A stretch of DNA of 16,482 bases from an uncultured Clostridia bacterium. Lineage in GTDB: Bacteria; Bacillota; Clostridia; Oscillospirales; Acutalibacteraceae. The position numbers and the translations under genes were made by a program. The notes under the pieces were generated by a model. The model ran no database searches, was not told the DNA's origin, and saw only the letters and a list, made by a program, of their open reading frames with translations. The stretch is taken from the NCBI GenBank assembly GCA_946497265.1, contig CAMMKL010000012.1, positions 1 through 16,482 of the forward strand, in the 5' to 3' direction. Every line of letters begins with the position of its first letter. The stretch's first letter is position 1. Below are positions 8,350 to 15,205 of the stretch, in pieces.

Positions 8350-9501
8350 ATGCCAAATAGCAGAGGAAACCGTCCCCAAGATAGGAGGCCTCAAGGCCGG
8401 CGCCCTCAGGGCGGCCATTCGCGGCAGCAATATGAAGAGATCTATTCCAGTTCCAGCCGCGTTCCAAGAAAACGAAAAAAGAAAAAGCTTTCAACGGGCC
8501 GTAAGGTCTTGAACGCGTTTATCGTATTTTTCTGCGTAATCTTGGCCATGGCGGGCGGCGTGATATTATATACCAATAACCTACTGATGGGCAGCTACAA
8601 ACCGCTCGACCCTACCGAGAGCATTGATTTCAGCCTGCCGAGCGCAGACGCGGAGGATTTGGCGAATTTGCCCAGCGTGCCCGAGGTAACGGCGCTTAAT
8701 AGCGACAGCGAGGTGCTCAATATCCTGCTGATCGGCGCCGACGACAATGGGAACAGCGATACCATGATGCTGCTCTCGCTCGATAACCGGCACGGGAAAA
8801 TAAAATTGACCTCTTTTATGCGTGACACGTATGTCAGCATTCCCGGAAAATCGCAGGGCAAACTGAATTCCTCGTACGCGGGAGGCGTTTCTAAGGTTAT
8901 TGAGACCATTGAGCGCAACTTTGGCGTTGATATTGATAAATACGCCAAGGTGGATTTTAAATGTTTTGAAGAGGTTATCAATATTTTAGGCGGCATTGAA
9001 ATGACCGTAGACGATGCGGAGGCCGAGCAGATCAATATCTGGGCGCCCAACGATACCCCCCTGCCGGGCGGCGGCACCTATACCTTGACCGCATCCCAGG
9101 CGCTTGCCCATTCCAGGAACCGCACGTCTGGCCGCTGGGACTGGGGCCGCACACAGCGGCAGCGCGAGGTCGTTGAGGCAACCATCAACAAGTTAAAGAC
9201 CAGCGCCAATCCCGCCCAATTGATCCAGATTGCGAATAAGGTTATGCCCTATGTCACTACCGACCTGACCCCTTCCGATATCTATTCCCTGGCGATGAAC
9301 TCCGGGAAATATATCGGTTATCCCATCGAACAGTTCCGTCTGCCCAGCGACAATAACGTTTCAGAAGCAAGCGTGAGAGGCTGGGGTTCCGTATTGGTTA
9401 TTGACGATATGGAAAAGGCCAGAGATGACCTGGAAGCCTTTATCTATGGGGACGGCGCCCCGGAAGGCAGCGCATGGGACAGCAATGACCGCGTAAGATA
9501 G
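8350..9501 (+). CDS. LytR-CpsA-Psr (LCP) family wall-polymer ligase
   Basis: A 383-residue type II membrane protein. Residues 1-50 form a basic cytosolic tail with repeats of RRPQG followed by KRKKKK. The membrane segment is about 53-75, and the LCP domain covers about 122-285 outside. Visible family motifs are LNILLIGAD with SDT (Asp137), SFMRDTYVSIPG (Arg158, Asp159), KLNSSYAGG, and the Arg-rich ALAHSRNR with DWGRTQRQR (Arg256, Arg258, Asp264, Arg267, Arg270) that binds the pyrophosphate of the lipid-linked polymer. LCP enzymes attach teichoic acid, capsule or other glycopolymers to peptidoglycan. Which polymer is used here cannot be told. Start choice: ATG 8350 has AGGAG at 8333-8337; an upstream in-frame GTG (8323) has no ribosome site. 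It is a monocistronic unit with its own promoter and terminator. Confidence 0.92.
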   Translation: MPNSRGNRPQDRRPQGRRPQGGHSRQQYEEIYSSSSRVPRKRKKKKLSTGRKVLNAFIVFFCVILAMAGGVILYTNNLLMGSYKPLDPTESIDFSLPSADAEDLANLPSVPEVTALNSDSEVLNILLIGADDNGNSDTMMLLSLDNRHGKIKLTSFMRDTYVSIPGKSQGKLNSSYAGGVSKVIETIERNFGVDIDKYAKVDFKCFEEVINILGGIEMTVDDAEAEQINIWAPNDTPLPGGGTYTLTASQALAHSRNRTSGRWDWGRTQRQREVVEATINKLKTSANPAQLIQIANKVMPYVTTDLTPSDIYSLAMNSGKYIGYPIEQFRLPSDNNVSEASVRGWGSVLVIDDMEKARDDLEAFIYGDGAPEGSAWDSNDRVR

Positions 9502-9521
9502 TCCATAAAAATCAAAGAACA

Positions 9522-9567
9522 GGCCCCAAAGGAATACCATAATATCCTTTGGGGCCCTTGCTTTGTT
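9522..9567. terminator. Bidirectional terminator between the LCP and Smr genes
   Basis: A 12-base-pair stem, GGCCCCAAAGGA (9522-9533) with TCCTTTGGGGCC (9545-9556), is followed on the plus strand by CTTGCTTTGTTT and on the minus strand by TGTTCTTTGATTTTT. It can therefore end both the LCP transcript and the converging lipoprotein-Smr transcript. Confidence 0.85.
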
Positions 9568-9827
9568 TAGTGCTTCTTTTCATGCAACAGCAGGGTGGTT
9601 TGCCCGCCGTTCATGGAAAGGATTTTTTGTTTGATTCGAGCATGCTTTAATTGGGTACGCACCATATCCTGCAAAACCTTTCCTCCATGAAATCCGTGGA
9701 TCACGACGATTTCATGGATGGTACCGTCCGTCCGGTTAAGCAGCAGCTCCAATTGCTTTTTGGCTTCGGCGGCCCGCATACCGTGGATGTCCACTTCCAG
9801 CGTCCATCCATATTTTCGTTCCAGCAT
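9567..9827 (-). CDS. Small stand-alone Smr-domain protein
   Basis: An 86-residue cytosolic protein consisting of little more than one Smr domain. The two hallmark motifs are present: VDIHGM at residues 12-17 (family 'LDLHG') and VVIHGFHGGKVL at 41-52 (family 'HGkGtG.L'), with a final beta strand NGGQTTLLL. Smr domains bind branched or structured nucleic acid and some have endonuclease activity; in MutS2 the domain is the C-terminal part. Here it stands alone. The start ATG shares one base with the stop of the lipoprotein gene (TAATG), and its ribosome site AGGAGG (9840-9835 on the minus strand) lies inside that gene seven bases upstream, so the two are translationally coupled. The second motif has HGFHGG where HGKGTG is common, which may affect activity. 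The target is unknown. Confidence 0.83.
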   Translation of the reverse strand: MLERKYGWTLEVDIHGMRAAEAKKQLELLLNRTDGTIHEIVVIHGFHGGKVLQDMVRTQLKHARIKQKILSMNGGQTTLLLHEKKH

Positions 9828-11638
9828 TACGTTTCCTCCTTGGTATCAGGTTCCTTTTTTAGATAATCGACAGGCCGCCCGCAGCCGGTGCAGTAATCCA
9901 TTCCGCCGTATAGCCGCGTCCCGCAGTAGGGGCATATAAGCTCCAGAGGGCGAAGGGCTTTTCCACTGGGATCCCGTGTCAGCGGCTTCTTTTCCTGATG
10001 CTTGTAACGCAGGACTAGCAGGAGCGTGAGGGCAATGAGGAATAGAAGGGCGCAGAATCCACCCAGAACTGAGGCAAAGGTACGATTGAGCCAACGTTTT
10101 TCTGCATAGAAGGAGGTTGCTTCTGTAGGCGAGAAGGTACGGGTAATCAGATTGGTTCCGGTTTCATCGGTATAAAGGTACCCGATTTCACCGGAAAAAC
10201 CGGCCTGTTCACAGAACTCCCTAAGGTCTATTTTATCTTCGATGGTCGTCTTATGAAAGAGCTGAAAGCCTTCGTCCATTTGCAGGAAAAGGCGGTTGCC
10301 TTCCCCAAAGAAGGATTCTAAGGCGGCGTTGATTTCGGGGATGCCCCCGGATAATGTGAGGGTACAAACCGCGCCCTGCTGCTGTATGGAGGCGTTTGGA
10401 ACCGCCTGCTTGTCAAAATAGCCGGCCGCCTGTTTTGCCCCCGCCTGCGCGCCGGGACCAATAAAAACAAATTCCATATCCCTTTGGTAGGAGTTTTCCC
10501 CGGTTTTGACCATAGAGAGGTTTAACGTGTCCAGTTCGAAGGAAACGTCGCTCTGAATCCGGAGGCGCAGATAATTTTGATCCCCATACAGGGAGAACCC
10601 GTCCCGGCCCAGATAGCCGGAAGCGTCCTGCCAGCCGCCGCTCCAAATCTGCCCTCCAGAAAGGCCGGCGCTGCTGTCGGTTTGAAAATAATACTCCACA
10701 AAAGTCTTGCCATGACGGCCGGAGAGGAAGGAAGAAAAGTCGGCGGTTTCCTCAAAAACCAATTCCTTACTGAAGATGTTTTCCTCTTCCCGCGCCAATG
10801 TACAACGGGAGGCGGGGGAGTCCAGAGCCACCGCCGTTTTTTCTTCCAATTCCCGGCTGTCTTCGGCCAAAAAGGTCACCGTAAAAAGCCGGCCGGTTGA
10901 AAGGCTTGTCCATTCGCCTTTGCCGCCGGCGGGGACAAGCCCATCCATGTACGCTTCCAATTTGGCGGAAAGCTTGTCACAGGTACTTTTTGGAAGCTGA
11001 TAGGAAACGGTACGTATAAAGGAGCCGTCAAATTTGAGCTTGGTGTCCAGCGTAACCTTATCCACCGGCAGATACGAAAAGCGCTCAACCGAAACGCTGT
11101 CTTTCTGCGAGGAATAGGTTTGCCCCTCATACTGGACGTCCGTTTTGCCGCTGGTGAACAGGGCGGCCCCTTCCGGGATCAACGCCTGTTCCTGTGCGGC
11201 GTCGTTTAGCCACGTCAGCAGATCGGTAGCGGAGAAATCCTCCGCCAGACGGAACCCTTGGGTAAAAATCCCGTCAGGGGAAGAGAATTCTATAAACGGT
11301 TCCCTTCCCAGCAGTTCGGCGGTCTTACGGGTATAGTCTTCCAGGTTGTCAAACGAGAAGGTAAACCGATAACGCACGGTGTCGCCTTCCCCCGCTTTTT
11401 CCCACTTGAGGTAGGAAGGGCATGTCTTGTTCAGCAGAAAATCGACAGAGGCCTCTCCGTCCGGCAGACGGTCCTGCAGATCCTTCCGCGAAGCGGCGCA
11501 GCTAACTGTGCGGGAACCGGAAAAATGATGGTCAAACGCCATCGTATTATGGAGTTCTGTTTCCGTCCTACAGCCGCATAGGGTAAGAAGGAATAGGGCG
11601 AGCAACGAAAACAGGATACAACGAAAGTGTCTAGTCAT
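9827..11638 (-). CDS. Lipoprotein with repeated outer domain, C-terminal membrane segment and zinc ribbon (LppM-like)
   Basis: A 603-residue protein. The N-terminus is a lipoprotein signal peptide with LCGC at 20-23, making Cys23 the lipidated residue; Cys at the -2 position is unusual. The body has at least two copies of one module, about residues 39-110 and 203-272, sharing GS..RTVS, then a spaced Trp, F-T--F, and L--KTA--L; a third, more distant copy may cover 384-444. This layout resembles LppM/DUF3153-type lipoproteins. A membrane segment at about 521-543 is followed by a basic linker and a zinc ribbon with Cys569, Cys572, Cys583 and Cys586 (CPYC and CTGC). The ribbon should face the cytosol, so the protein spans the membrane with a lipid anchor at the other end. 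ATG 11638 has AGGAGG seven bases upstream. The function is unknown. Confidence 0.75.
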   Translation of the reverse strand: MTRHFRCILFSLLALFLLTLCGCRTETELHNTMAFDHHFSGSRTVSCAASRKDLQDRLPDGEASVDFLLNKTCPSYLKWEKAGEGDTVRYRFTFSFDNLEDYTRKTAELLGREPFIEFSSPDGIFTQGFRLAEDFSATDLLTWLNDAAQEQALIPEGAALFTSGKTDVQYEGQTYSSQKDSVSVERFSYLPVDKVTLDTKLKFDGSFIRTVSYQLPKSTCDKLSAKLEAYMDGLVPAGGKGEWTSLSTGRLFTVTFLAEDSRELEEKTAVALDSPASRCTLAREEENIFSKELVFEETADFSSFLSGRHGKTFVEYYFQTDSSAGLSGGQIWSGGWQDASGYLGRDGFSLYGDQNYLRLRIQSDVSFELDTLNLSMVKTGENSYQRDMEFVFIGPGAQAGAKQAAGYFDKQAVPNASIQQQGAVCTLTLSGGIPEINAALESFFGEGNRLFLQMDEGFQLFHKTTIEDKIDLREFCEQAGFSGEIGYLYTDETGTNLITRTFSPTEATSFYAEKRWLNRTFASVLGGFCALLFLIALTLLLVLRYKHQEKKPLTRDPSGKALRPLELICPYCGTRLYGGMDYCTGCGRPVDYLKKEPDTKEET

Positions 11639-11694
11639 AACGGTTCCTCCTGAGGGGATAGCCCGGTTCAGTTAATCCGGGAGAGTGCAAGACC

Positions 11695-11723
11695 ATTATA
11701 CTATTTTTCCGCGCGATTTACCA
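11695..11723 (-). promoter_or_regulatory. Probable promoter of the lipoprotein-Smr operon
   Basis: On the minus strand a perfect TATAAT (11700-11695) lies 17 bases downstream of TGGTAA (11723-11718), a weak -35. The leader of about 50 bases contains a short inverted repeat CCCGG/CCGGG (11662-11681) before the AGGAGG ribosome site at 11651-11646. Confidence 0.55.
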
Positions 11724-11784
11724 GAGCGGGTTCCAATGGCGGAGAAAAATTATCAGGTAGCACGATGCATTCCGCGGTTAGGTA

Positions 11785-11793
11785 TGATATAAT
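11785..11793 (+). promoter_or_regulatory. Extended -10 promoter of the 392-residue protein gene
   Basis: TGATATAAT (11785-11793) is a consensus extended -10, which can work without a -35; the -35 position (ATGCAT) is poor. In the leader, CCGCC (11809-11813) can pair with GGCGG (11821-11825), just ahead of the AAGGAG ribosome site. Confidence 0.6.
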
Positions 11794-11841
11794 AAAAAGG
11801 AAGGAAATCCGCCTTTTGACGGCGGTAAGGAGTGGGTTAGC

Positions 11842-13020
11842 ATGGTAGTAGTAGATATCCGTAATGTATTTGCCATACGGAACGTAGAACTGATCGAGGT
11901 AAGCAACGATTTTATTTACTATGCCGAAGAAAAGCGTGAAGAAGGGCACAACAACCTTTTTCTGTTGGAATACAACCGCGTATCCCGCCGGGAACGGATT
12001 GTGGCCAATTATTCTTTGGACGACCCTACTTTTGTGCAGCACATTTTTTCTTTTGGCGACAGCATTATACTTCTGTTGGAAAATGGAAACAGTGATGTGT
12101 GGGTTTTCCGCATAGACAAAAATACGGGCCAGGAAACAGCGTGCACGCAGATTAACTGCATCGGTTCGTTTGCAGGCTGTAAAGCGCTGGACAAACGGCA
12201 TATTTTGGTGTATACAGTGGAATCCGGAGAGTTCAGCGCTCTTTTTCGGGAGTATAGAAAAATTACGGGCTGTACAAAAATTGCTTATTTATACGATTTG
12301 AATGAGAATAAAAAGTATTTTGTCAAAAATCCGTTGCTTTGCCAGATGGCAGAGGAAAACCTTCTATGCTACCAAAGCCCGGAAGGGCGGCAGGTGGTCC
12401 TGCTGCAACCTTATGGGGACGAGGCCTTCAAAGAAAAATGCTACCGGGAGGCCCGCTGGATCAACGGCGAGATACGAGACAATGTCTGGCTATGCCCATT
12501 AAAAGGGATGATAGCCTCCATTCAGGAGGGCCGCGAAGAATTGGCGCTTAAGCCGGTTATCACGGCGGGGACGAATGGCTTGGCCCGTTACATCGGTATG
12601 GATAACCGGAACTTGTATTTTCGTGCCAAACATTTTCCTTCCGGTATGGAACGGCTTTGTGCTTATCACAAACAAGAAGGCGGCATTCAGGTGCTGGCGG
12701 ATTTGGAGCCGGTGGATGGAATAGACCGGTATTATTATATCGATTATCAAGAGGCGAAGCTTTACTTGTTGGAAGAAAAAGAAGATACCCGGCGAGTCAA
12801 GGGGATATTAAACAGCGCGGTAGATGCGGAGTACGAAAAAAAGCTGGGGGACTTTGTCGGCTGTATAGAAGACCGGTTTGTAATAACAAGGAAAGTGATC
12901 AACAAAGAAGACGGTACATACGACTTTGAATACAATTCGATCTTTGACAGCAAACAAGGTACAGAAGAAAGCTTTGAGTGCAAATGCGCCATACGCGGCA
13001 ACACATTGGTAATATACTAA
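11842..13020 (+). CDS. Cytosolic protein of unknown function, probable beta-propeller
   Basis: I do not recognise this 392-residue protein. It has no signal peptide, lipobox or membrane segment. The sequence is a chain of about seven or eight beta-rich units, each with two or three hydrophobic strands and a polar turn: for example IYYAEE...NNLFLLEY (residues 25-44), SIILLLENGNSDVWVFRIDK (74-93), HILVYTVE...KIAYLYDLNENKKYFV, NLLCYQSPEGRQVVLLQPYG, NLYFRAKHFPSGMERLCAYH, and YYYIDYQEAKLYLLEE near the C-terminus. Alternating 'displayed value' strands like these are typical of beta-propellers, which usually serve as binding scaffolds; this is inference from pattern. ATG 11842 has TAAGGAG nine bases upstream and an extended -10 promoter. 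It is transcribed away from the lipoprotein-Smr operon. No clear terminator follows. Codon use and base composition look like the neighbours. Confidence 0.8.
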   Translation: MVVVDIRNVFAIRNVELIEVSNDFIYYAEEKREEGHNNLFLLEYNRVSRRERIVANYSLDDPTFVQHIFSFGDSIILLLENGNSDVWVFRIDKNTGQETACTQINCIGSFAGCKALDKRHILVYTVESGEFSALFREYRKITGCTKIAYLYDLNENKKYFVKNPLLCQMAEENLLCYQSPEGRQVVLLQPYGDEAFKEKCYREARWINGEIRDNVWLCPLKGMIASIQEGREELALKPVITAGTNGLARYIGMDNRNLYFRAKHFPSGMERLCAYHKQEGGIQVLADLEPVDGIDRYYYIDYQEAKLYLLEEKEDTRRVKGILNSAVDAEYEKKLGDFVGCIEDRFVITRKVINKEDGTYDFEYNSIFDSKQGTEESFECKCAIRGNTLVIY

Positions 13021-13029
13021 ATGTATTAA

Positions 13030-13050
13030 ATTTTGTTTCTTTAACAAAAT
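13030..13050. promoter_or_regulatory. Inverted repeat over a -35 element, possible operator
   Basis: ATTTTGTT (13030-13037) and AACAAAAT (13043-13050) are perfect complements with a five-base gap. The right arm covers the -35 of the promoter at 13041-13070. An all-A/T stem without a T-run is a poor terminator, so a protein-binding site is the better guess. Confidence 0.4.
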
Positions 13051-13070
13051 GGATCGAAATTTGTTATACT
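13041..13070 (+). promoter_or_regulatory. Sigma-A promoter facing a non-coding stretch
   Basis: TTAACA (13041-13046, one mismatch to TTGACA), an 18-base spacer and TATACT (13065-13070), preceded by TGT to give an extended -10. It starts 21 bases after the stop of the 392-residue protein gene and points into a region of about 500 bases with no plausible gene. Confidence 0.6.
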
Positions 13071-13076
13071 AAAAGT

Positions 13077-13583
13077 TAAAAACCAAAATAATACAACAAA
13101 AAGAGGAATTTTATCGAAACCCATTTAAAATATACAAGACATAGGCTAATTTGGCCCGTTGCCGGGAAAATCCCATTGATAGGTGCCGCAGTCTTGCCCA
13201 GACTCTTTGTTCACTCTATAGGGCCAAAAATGGTGCGCCATGCATAAGAGAACCGCATACATTGAGCGGGAGGACAACAGCTGTAAAGCGTAATACCGGC
13301 CACTTTCCTCTTATTGTTTTCCGATGCATTCCAATCATATCCAGATGGTAATGGCGTTAGGGGATCTATATTACAAGGTTTGCCCGGCTTGGGCCCTACA
13401 GGCTGGTTGGGGGGCGACGGCTAATGAAGCTTCGGAAAATGAAACTTTACCGCGGCATGTACTTATAAGGAAGAAACGTATGGCAAGCCGTTCCCCTTTC
13501 CATATTGCTTCCCGGATTAGACTAGGGAAAACCAAGGTTCGTAAAAAAGATCGCCATGAGGTGCATTTTCTGACCTCATGGCG
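13077..13583 (+). ncRNA. Candidate non-coding RNA (unidentified)
   Basis: This stretch lies between a good promoter and a strong hairpin terminator that works in both directions, and has no open frame with a ribosome site. Pairing is visible near the 5' end: CAAGAC (13135-13140) with GTCTTG (13191-13196), GGC (13144-13146) with GCC (13185-13187), and inside them CCCG/CGGG (13155-13158 with 13163-13166). AGTCT (13190-13194) can also pair with AGACT (13200-13204), which would compete with the first helix. I could not match it to 6S RNA, tmRNA, RNase P RNA, SRP RNA or a riboswitch class by eye. It may instead be a long leader or a decayed gene. The plus-strand frames at 13151 and 13324 lack ribosome sites and look accidental. 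Confidence 0.35.
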
Positions 13584-13596
13584 TCGTCTATTTTTT
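13543..13596. terminator. Bidirectional terminator after the CNNM/CBS gene
   Basis: A perfect 11-base-pair stem, CGCCATGAGGT (13552-13562) with ACCTCATGGCG (13573-13583), has a ten-base loop. On the minus strand it is followed by ATCTTTTTT, ideal to end the CNNM/CBS transcript, which stops 12 bases earlier. On the plus strand it is followed by TCGTCTATTTTTT, so it can also end a transcript from the promoter at 13041. Confidence 0.9.
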
Positions 13597-14950
13597 AATC
13601 TTCGTGTTTTAAGGTTTCCTCAGGCTCCGATTCCGGTTCCTCACGTACGACCAATATACGGGAGATCCGACGGTCTTCTACTTCATCCACGGTAAAACGG
13701 ATGTTTTCCACGTGTATGGAAGGATGCTGGCCCGGTAAGGGGATTTGTCCTAACCGTTCCACCATCAGGCCGGCGATGGTATCGTAATCCCCCTCCGGCA
13801 GGTCTATATCCAGCAGTTCGGAAATTTCATCGATAGAGGTGGATCCGTCCACGGTAAAGGTGTTGTCATTTACCTGCGTTATTTCTTCTTCTTCCTGGTC
13901 GTATTCGTCCTGAATGTTGCCCACGATGGCTTCTACCAGGTCTTCCATGGTGATGAGGCCCTCGGTTCCGCCGTATTCGTCTACAATGATGGCGATTTGT
14001 GTTTTGCTGGCGGTCATTTCGGCAAAGAGTTCGCTGCAGCGTTTGGTTTCCGGTACAAAAACAGGGGAACGCATGAGATCTGTCAGCTTCATTTCCGCAG
14101 GGACTTCGGAACAAACGTATTTTAATAGATCTTTTACATATACAATCCCTACAATATTATCAATATCATCCTGATAAACAGGTATGCGTGAATACCCTTT
14201 GGTAATAGCAAGGTTCACCGCGTCGCTCACCGGCTCGCTGTCTTCTACGGCGGCCATGTCCATGCGGTGGGTCATGATCTCGTTGACCGTAATATCGTCA
14301 AATTCGAAAATATTGGCGATCATATCCTTTGCCGTTCCTTCTATGACGCCCTTCTCTCTGCCGGCATCCACCATTAGCAGAATTTCTTCTTCCGTTACTT
14401 CTTCTTCGTCGGCGTTGGGGTCGAAGCCAAGCAGGCGAACCACCAAATTGGTAGAGGCGGAAAGGAAGCGGATAAACGGGCTGAAAACGGTAGCGATTCC
14501 CTGGAGGATACCCACTACTTTAAAGGAAATCTGCTCTGCACGCTGCATTGCGATTTTTTTAGGCGCCAGTTCTCCCAAAACCAGAGAGAAATACGAAAGG
14601 ATCAAAGTAATGATAACGGTGGAAATGCTTTCTACCACAGGGCGCGGCGCGGGGATAAAGGACAAAGAATTTGCCAGCATACCGGCGAAGCTTTGGGCGG
14701 CCGACGCCGAGGTCAGGAATCCGGACAGCGTTACGCCGATCTGGATAGTGGAGAGGAATTTACTGGTGTTAGTGGTCAGCTTAAGGACTTTGGCGGCGCC
14801 TTTGTGGCCTTCCTCCGCCATTTTGCGTATTTTGTTGTCGTTCAGGGTGATAATTGCGATTTCTGACATTGCAAAAAAAGCGTTGAACAGGATTAAAACG
14901 AGCAGCAGCAAAAGCTGCCAAATTATGTTTCCGTCGGGTTCGGGAGGCAT
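13595..14950 (-). CDS. CNNM/CBS-domain/CorC-type membrane protein (hemolysin C family)
   Basis: A 451-residue protein with the full family architecture. The N-terminal CNNM (DUF21) membrane domain covers about residues 8-175, with FNAFFAMSEIAI (22-33), FLSTIQIGVTLSGFL (65-79) and GELAPKKIA (126-134). A CBS pair follows (about 222-279 and 289-345), with MTHRMDMAAVE, GYSRIPVY, and VDEYGGTEGLITMEDLVEAI. The C-terminal CorC_HlyC domain (about 362-440) has FTVDGSTSIDEISELL and DYDTIAGLMVERLGQIP. The family is linked to magnesium or cobalt export and resistance; many are misnamed hemolysins. Start choice: ATG 14950 has AAAGGGG (14968-14962 on the minus strand); an upstream in-frame TTG at 14977 is less likely. 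It has its own near-consensus promoter and a strong terminator. Confidence 0.92.
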   Translation of the reverse strand: MPPEPDGNIIWQLLLLLVLILFNAFFAMSEIAIITLNDNKIRKMAEEGHKGAAKVLKLTTNTSKFLSTIQIGVTLSGFLTSASAAQSFAGMLANSLSFIPAPRPVVESISTVIITLILSYFSLVLGELAPKKIAMQRAEQISFKVVGILQGIATVFSPFIRFLSASTNLVVRLLGFDPNADEEEVTEEEILLMVDAGREKGVIEGTAKDMIANIFEFDDITVNEIMTHRMDMAAVEDSEPVSDAVNLAITKGYSRIPVYQDDIDNIVGIVYVKDLLKYVCSEVPAEMKLTDLMRSPVFVPETKRCSELFAEMTASKTQIAIIVDEYGGTEGLITMEDLVEAIVGNIQDEYDQEEEEITQVNDNTFTVDGSTSIDEISELLDIDLPEGDYDTIAGLMVERLGQIPLPGQHPSIHVENIRFTVDEVEDRRISRILVVREEPESEPEETLKHED

Positions 14951-14983
14951 GTAAAAGAAAACCCCTTTCGTTGTCAAAGATAT

Positions 14984-15003
14984 CCCTGAGGCACTTGCCA
15001 GGG
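14984..15003 (-). promoter_or_regulatory. Leader hairpin of the CNNM/CBS gene
   Basis: CCCTG and CAGGG arms (20 bases in all) lie within the first bases of the predicted transcript. A 5'-terminal stem like this can stabilise mRNA; no ligand-binding class is evident. Confidence 0.35.
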
Positions 15004-15014
15004 TAATATCTTAT

Positions 15015-15043
15015 ATTGTACGGGAAAAAGCGCCCGATGTCAA
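15015..15043 (-). promoter_or_regulatory. Near-consensus sigma-A promoter of the CNNM/CBS gene
   Basis: On the minus strand a perfect TTGACA (15043-15038) and TACAAT (15020-15015) are separated by exactly 17 bases. It is the best promoter in the window and predicts steady expression from a start point near 15008. Confidence 0.85.
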
Positions 15044-15162
15044 CGCTTATCGGCTTTGCTGCGAAAGTGTGAGGAACCGTGCGGCAAAGCCAAAGGGCGC
15101 CACTTGGCTGGTAGAACGGAAAAAGAGGAAAAATAAGCGAATATAAGCTTTTTACACAAGCA

Positions 15163-15201
15163 AAAAGGCGATATGCCACTCAGTTGGGCATATCGCCTTT
15201 T
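15163..15201 (-). terminator. Terminator of the cadherin-like protein gene
   Basis: GGCGATATGCC (15168-15178) pairs with GGCATATCGCC (15187-15197), lengthened by A-T pairs. On the minus strand a run of T (15167-15163) follows the stem. It lies just beyond the stop codon at 15206. Confidence 0.87.
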
Positions 15202-15205
15202 CATT

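Noticed and set aside
13030..13050. Terminator for the 392-residue protein gene
   Set aside because: The stem is almost entirely A/T and lacks a following T-run; an operator over the adjacent -35 fits better.
13077..13583. 6S RNA, tmRNA, RNase P or SRP RNA
   Set aside because: None of the hallmark conserved blocks (tmRNA ends, RNase P P4, SRP GGAA/AGCA loops) could be seen, and the 6S central bubble could not be placed.
13324..13695. 123-codon plus-strand frame running into the CNNM/CBS gene
   Set aside because: No ribosome site, it crosses the terminator hairpin and overlaps a real gene antisense.
13595..14950. True hemolysin
   Set aside because: The hemolysin C name is historical; the CNNM, CBS and CorC domains point to an ion transport role.
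14184..14954. 256-codon open frame antisense to the CNNM/CBS gene
   Set aside because: It is a shadow of a well-supported gene; the product is low-complexity Ser/Ile-rich, has no ribosome site and matches no family.
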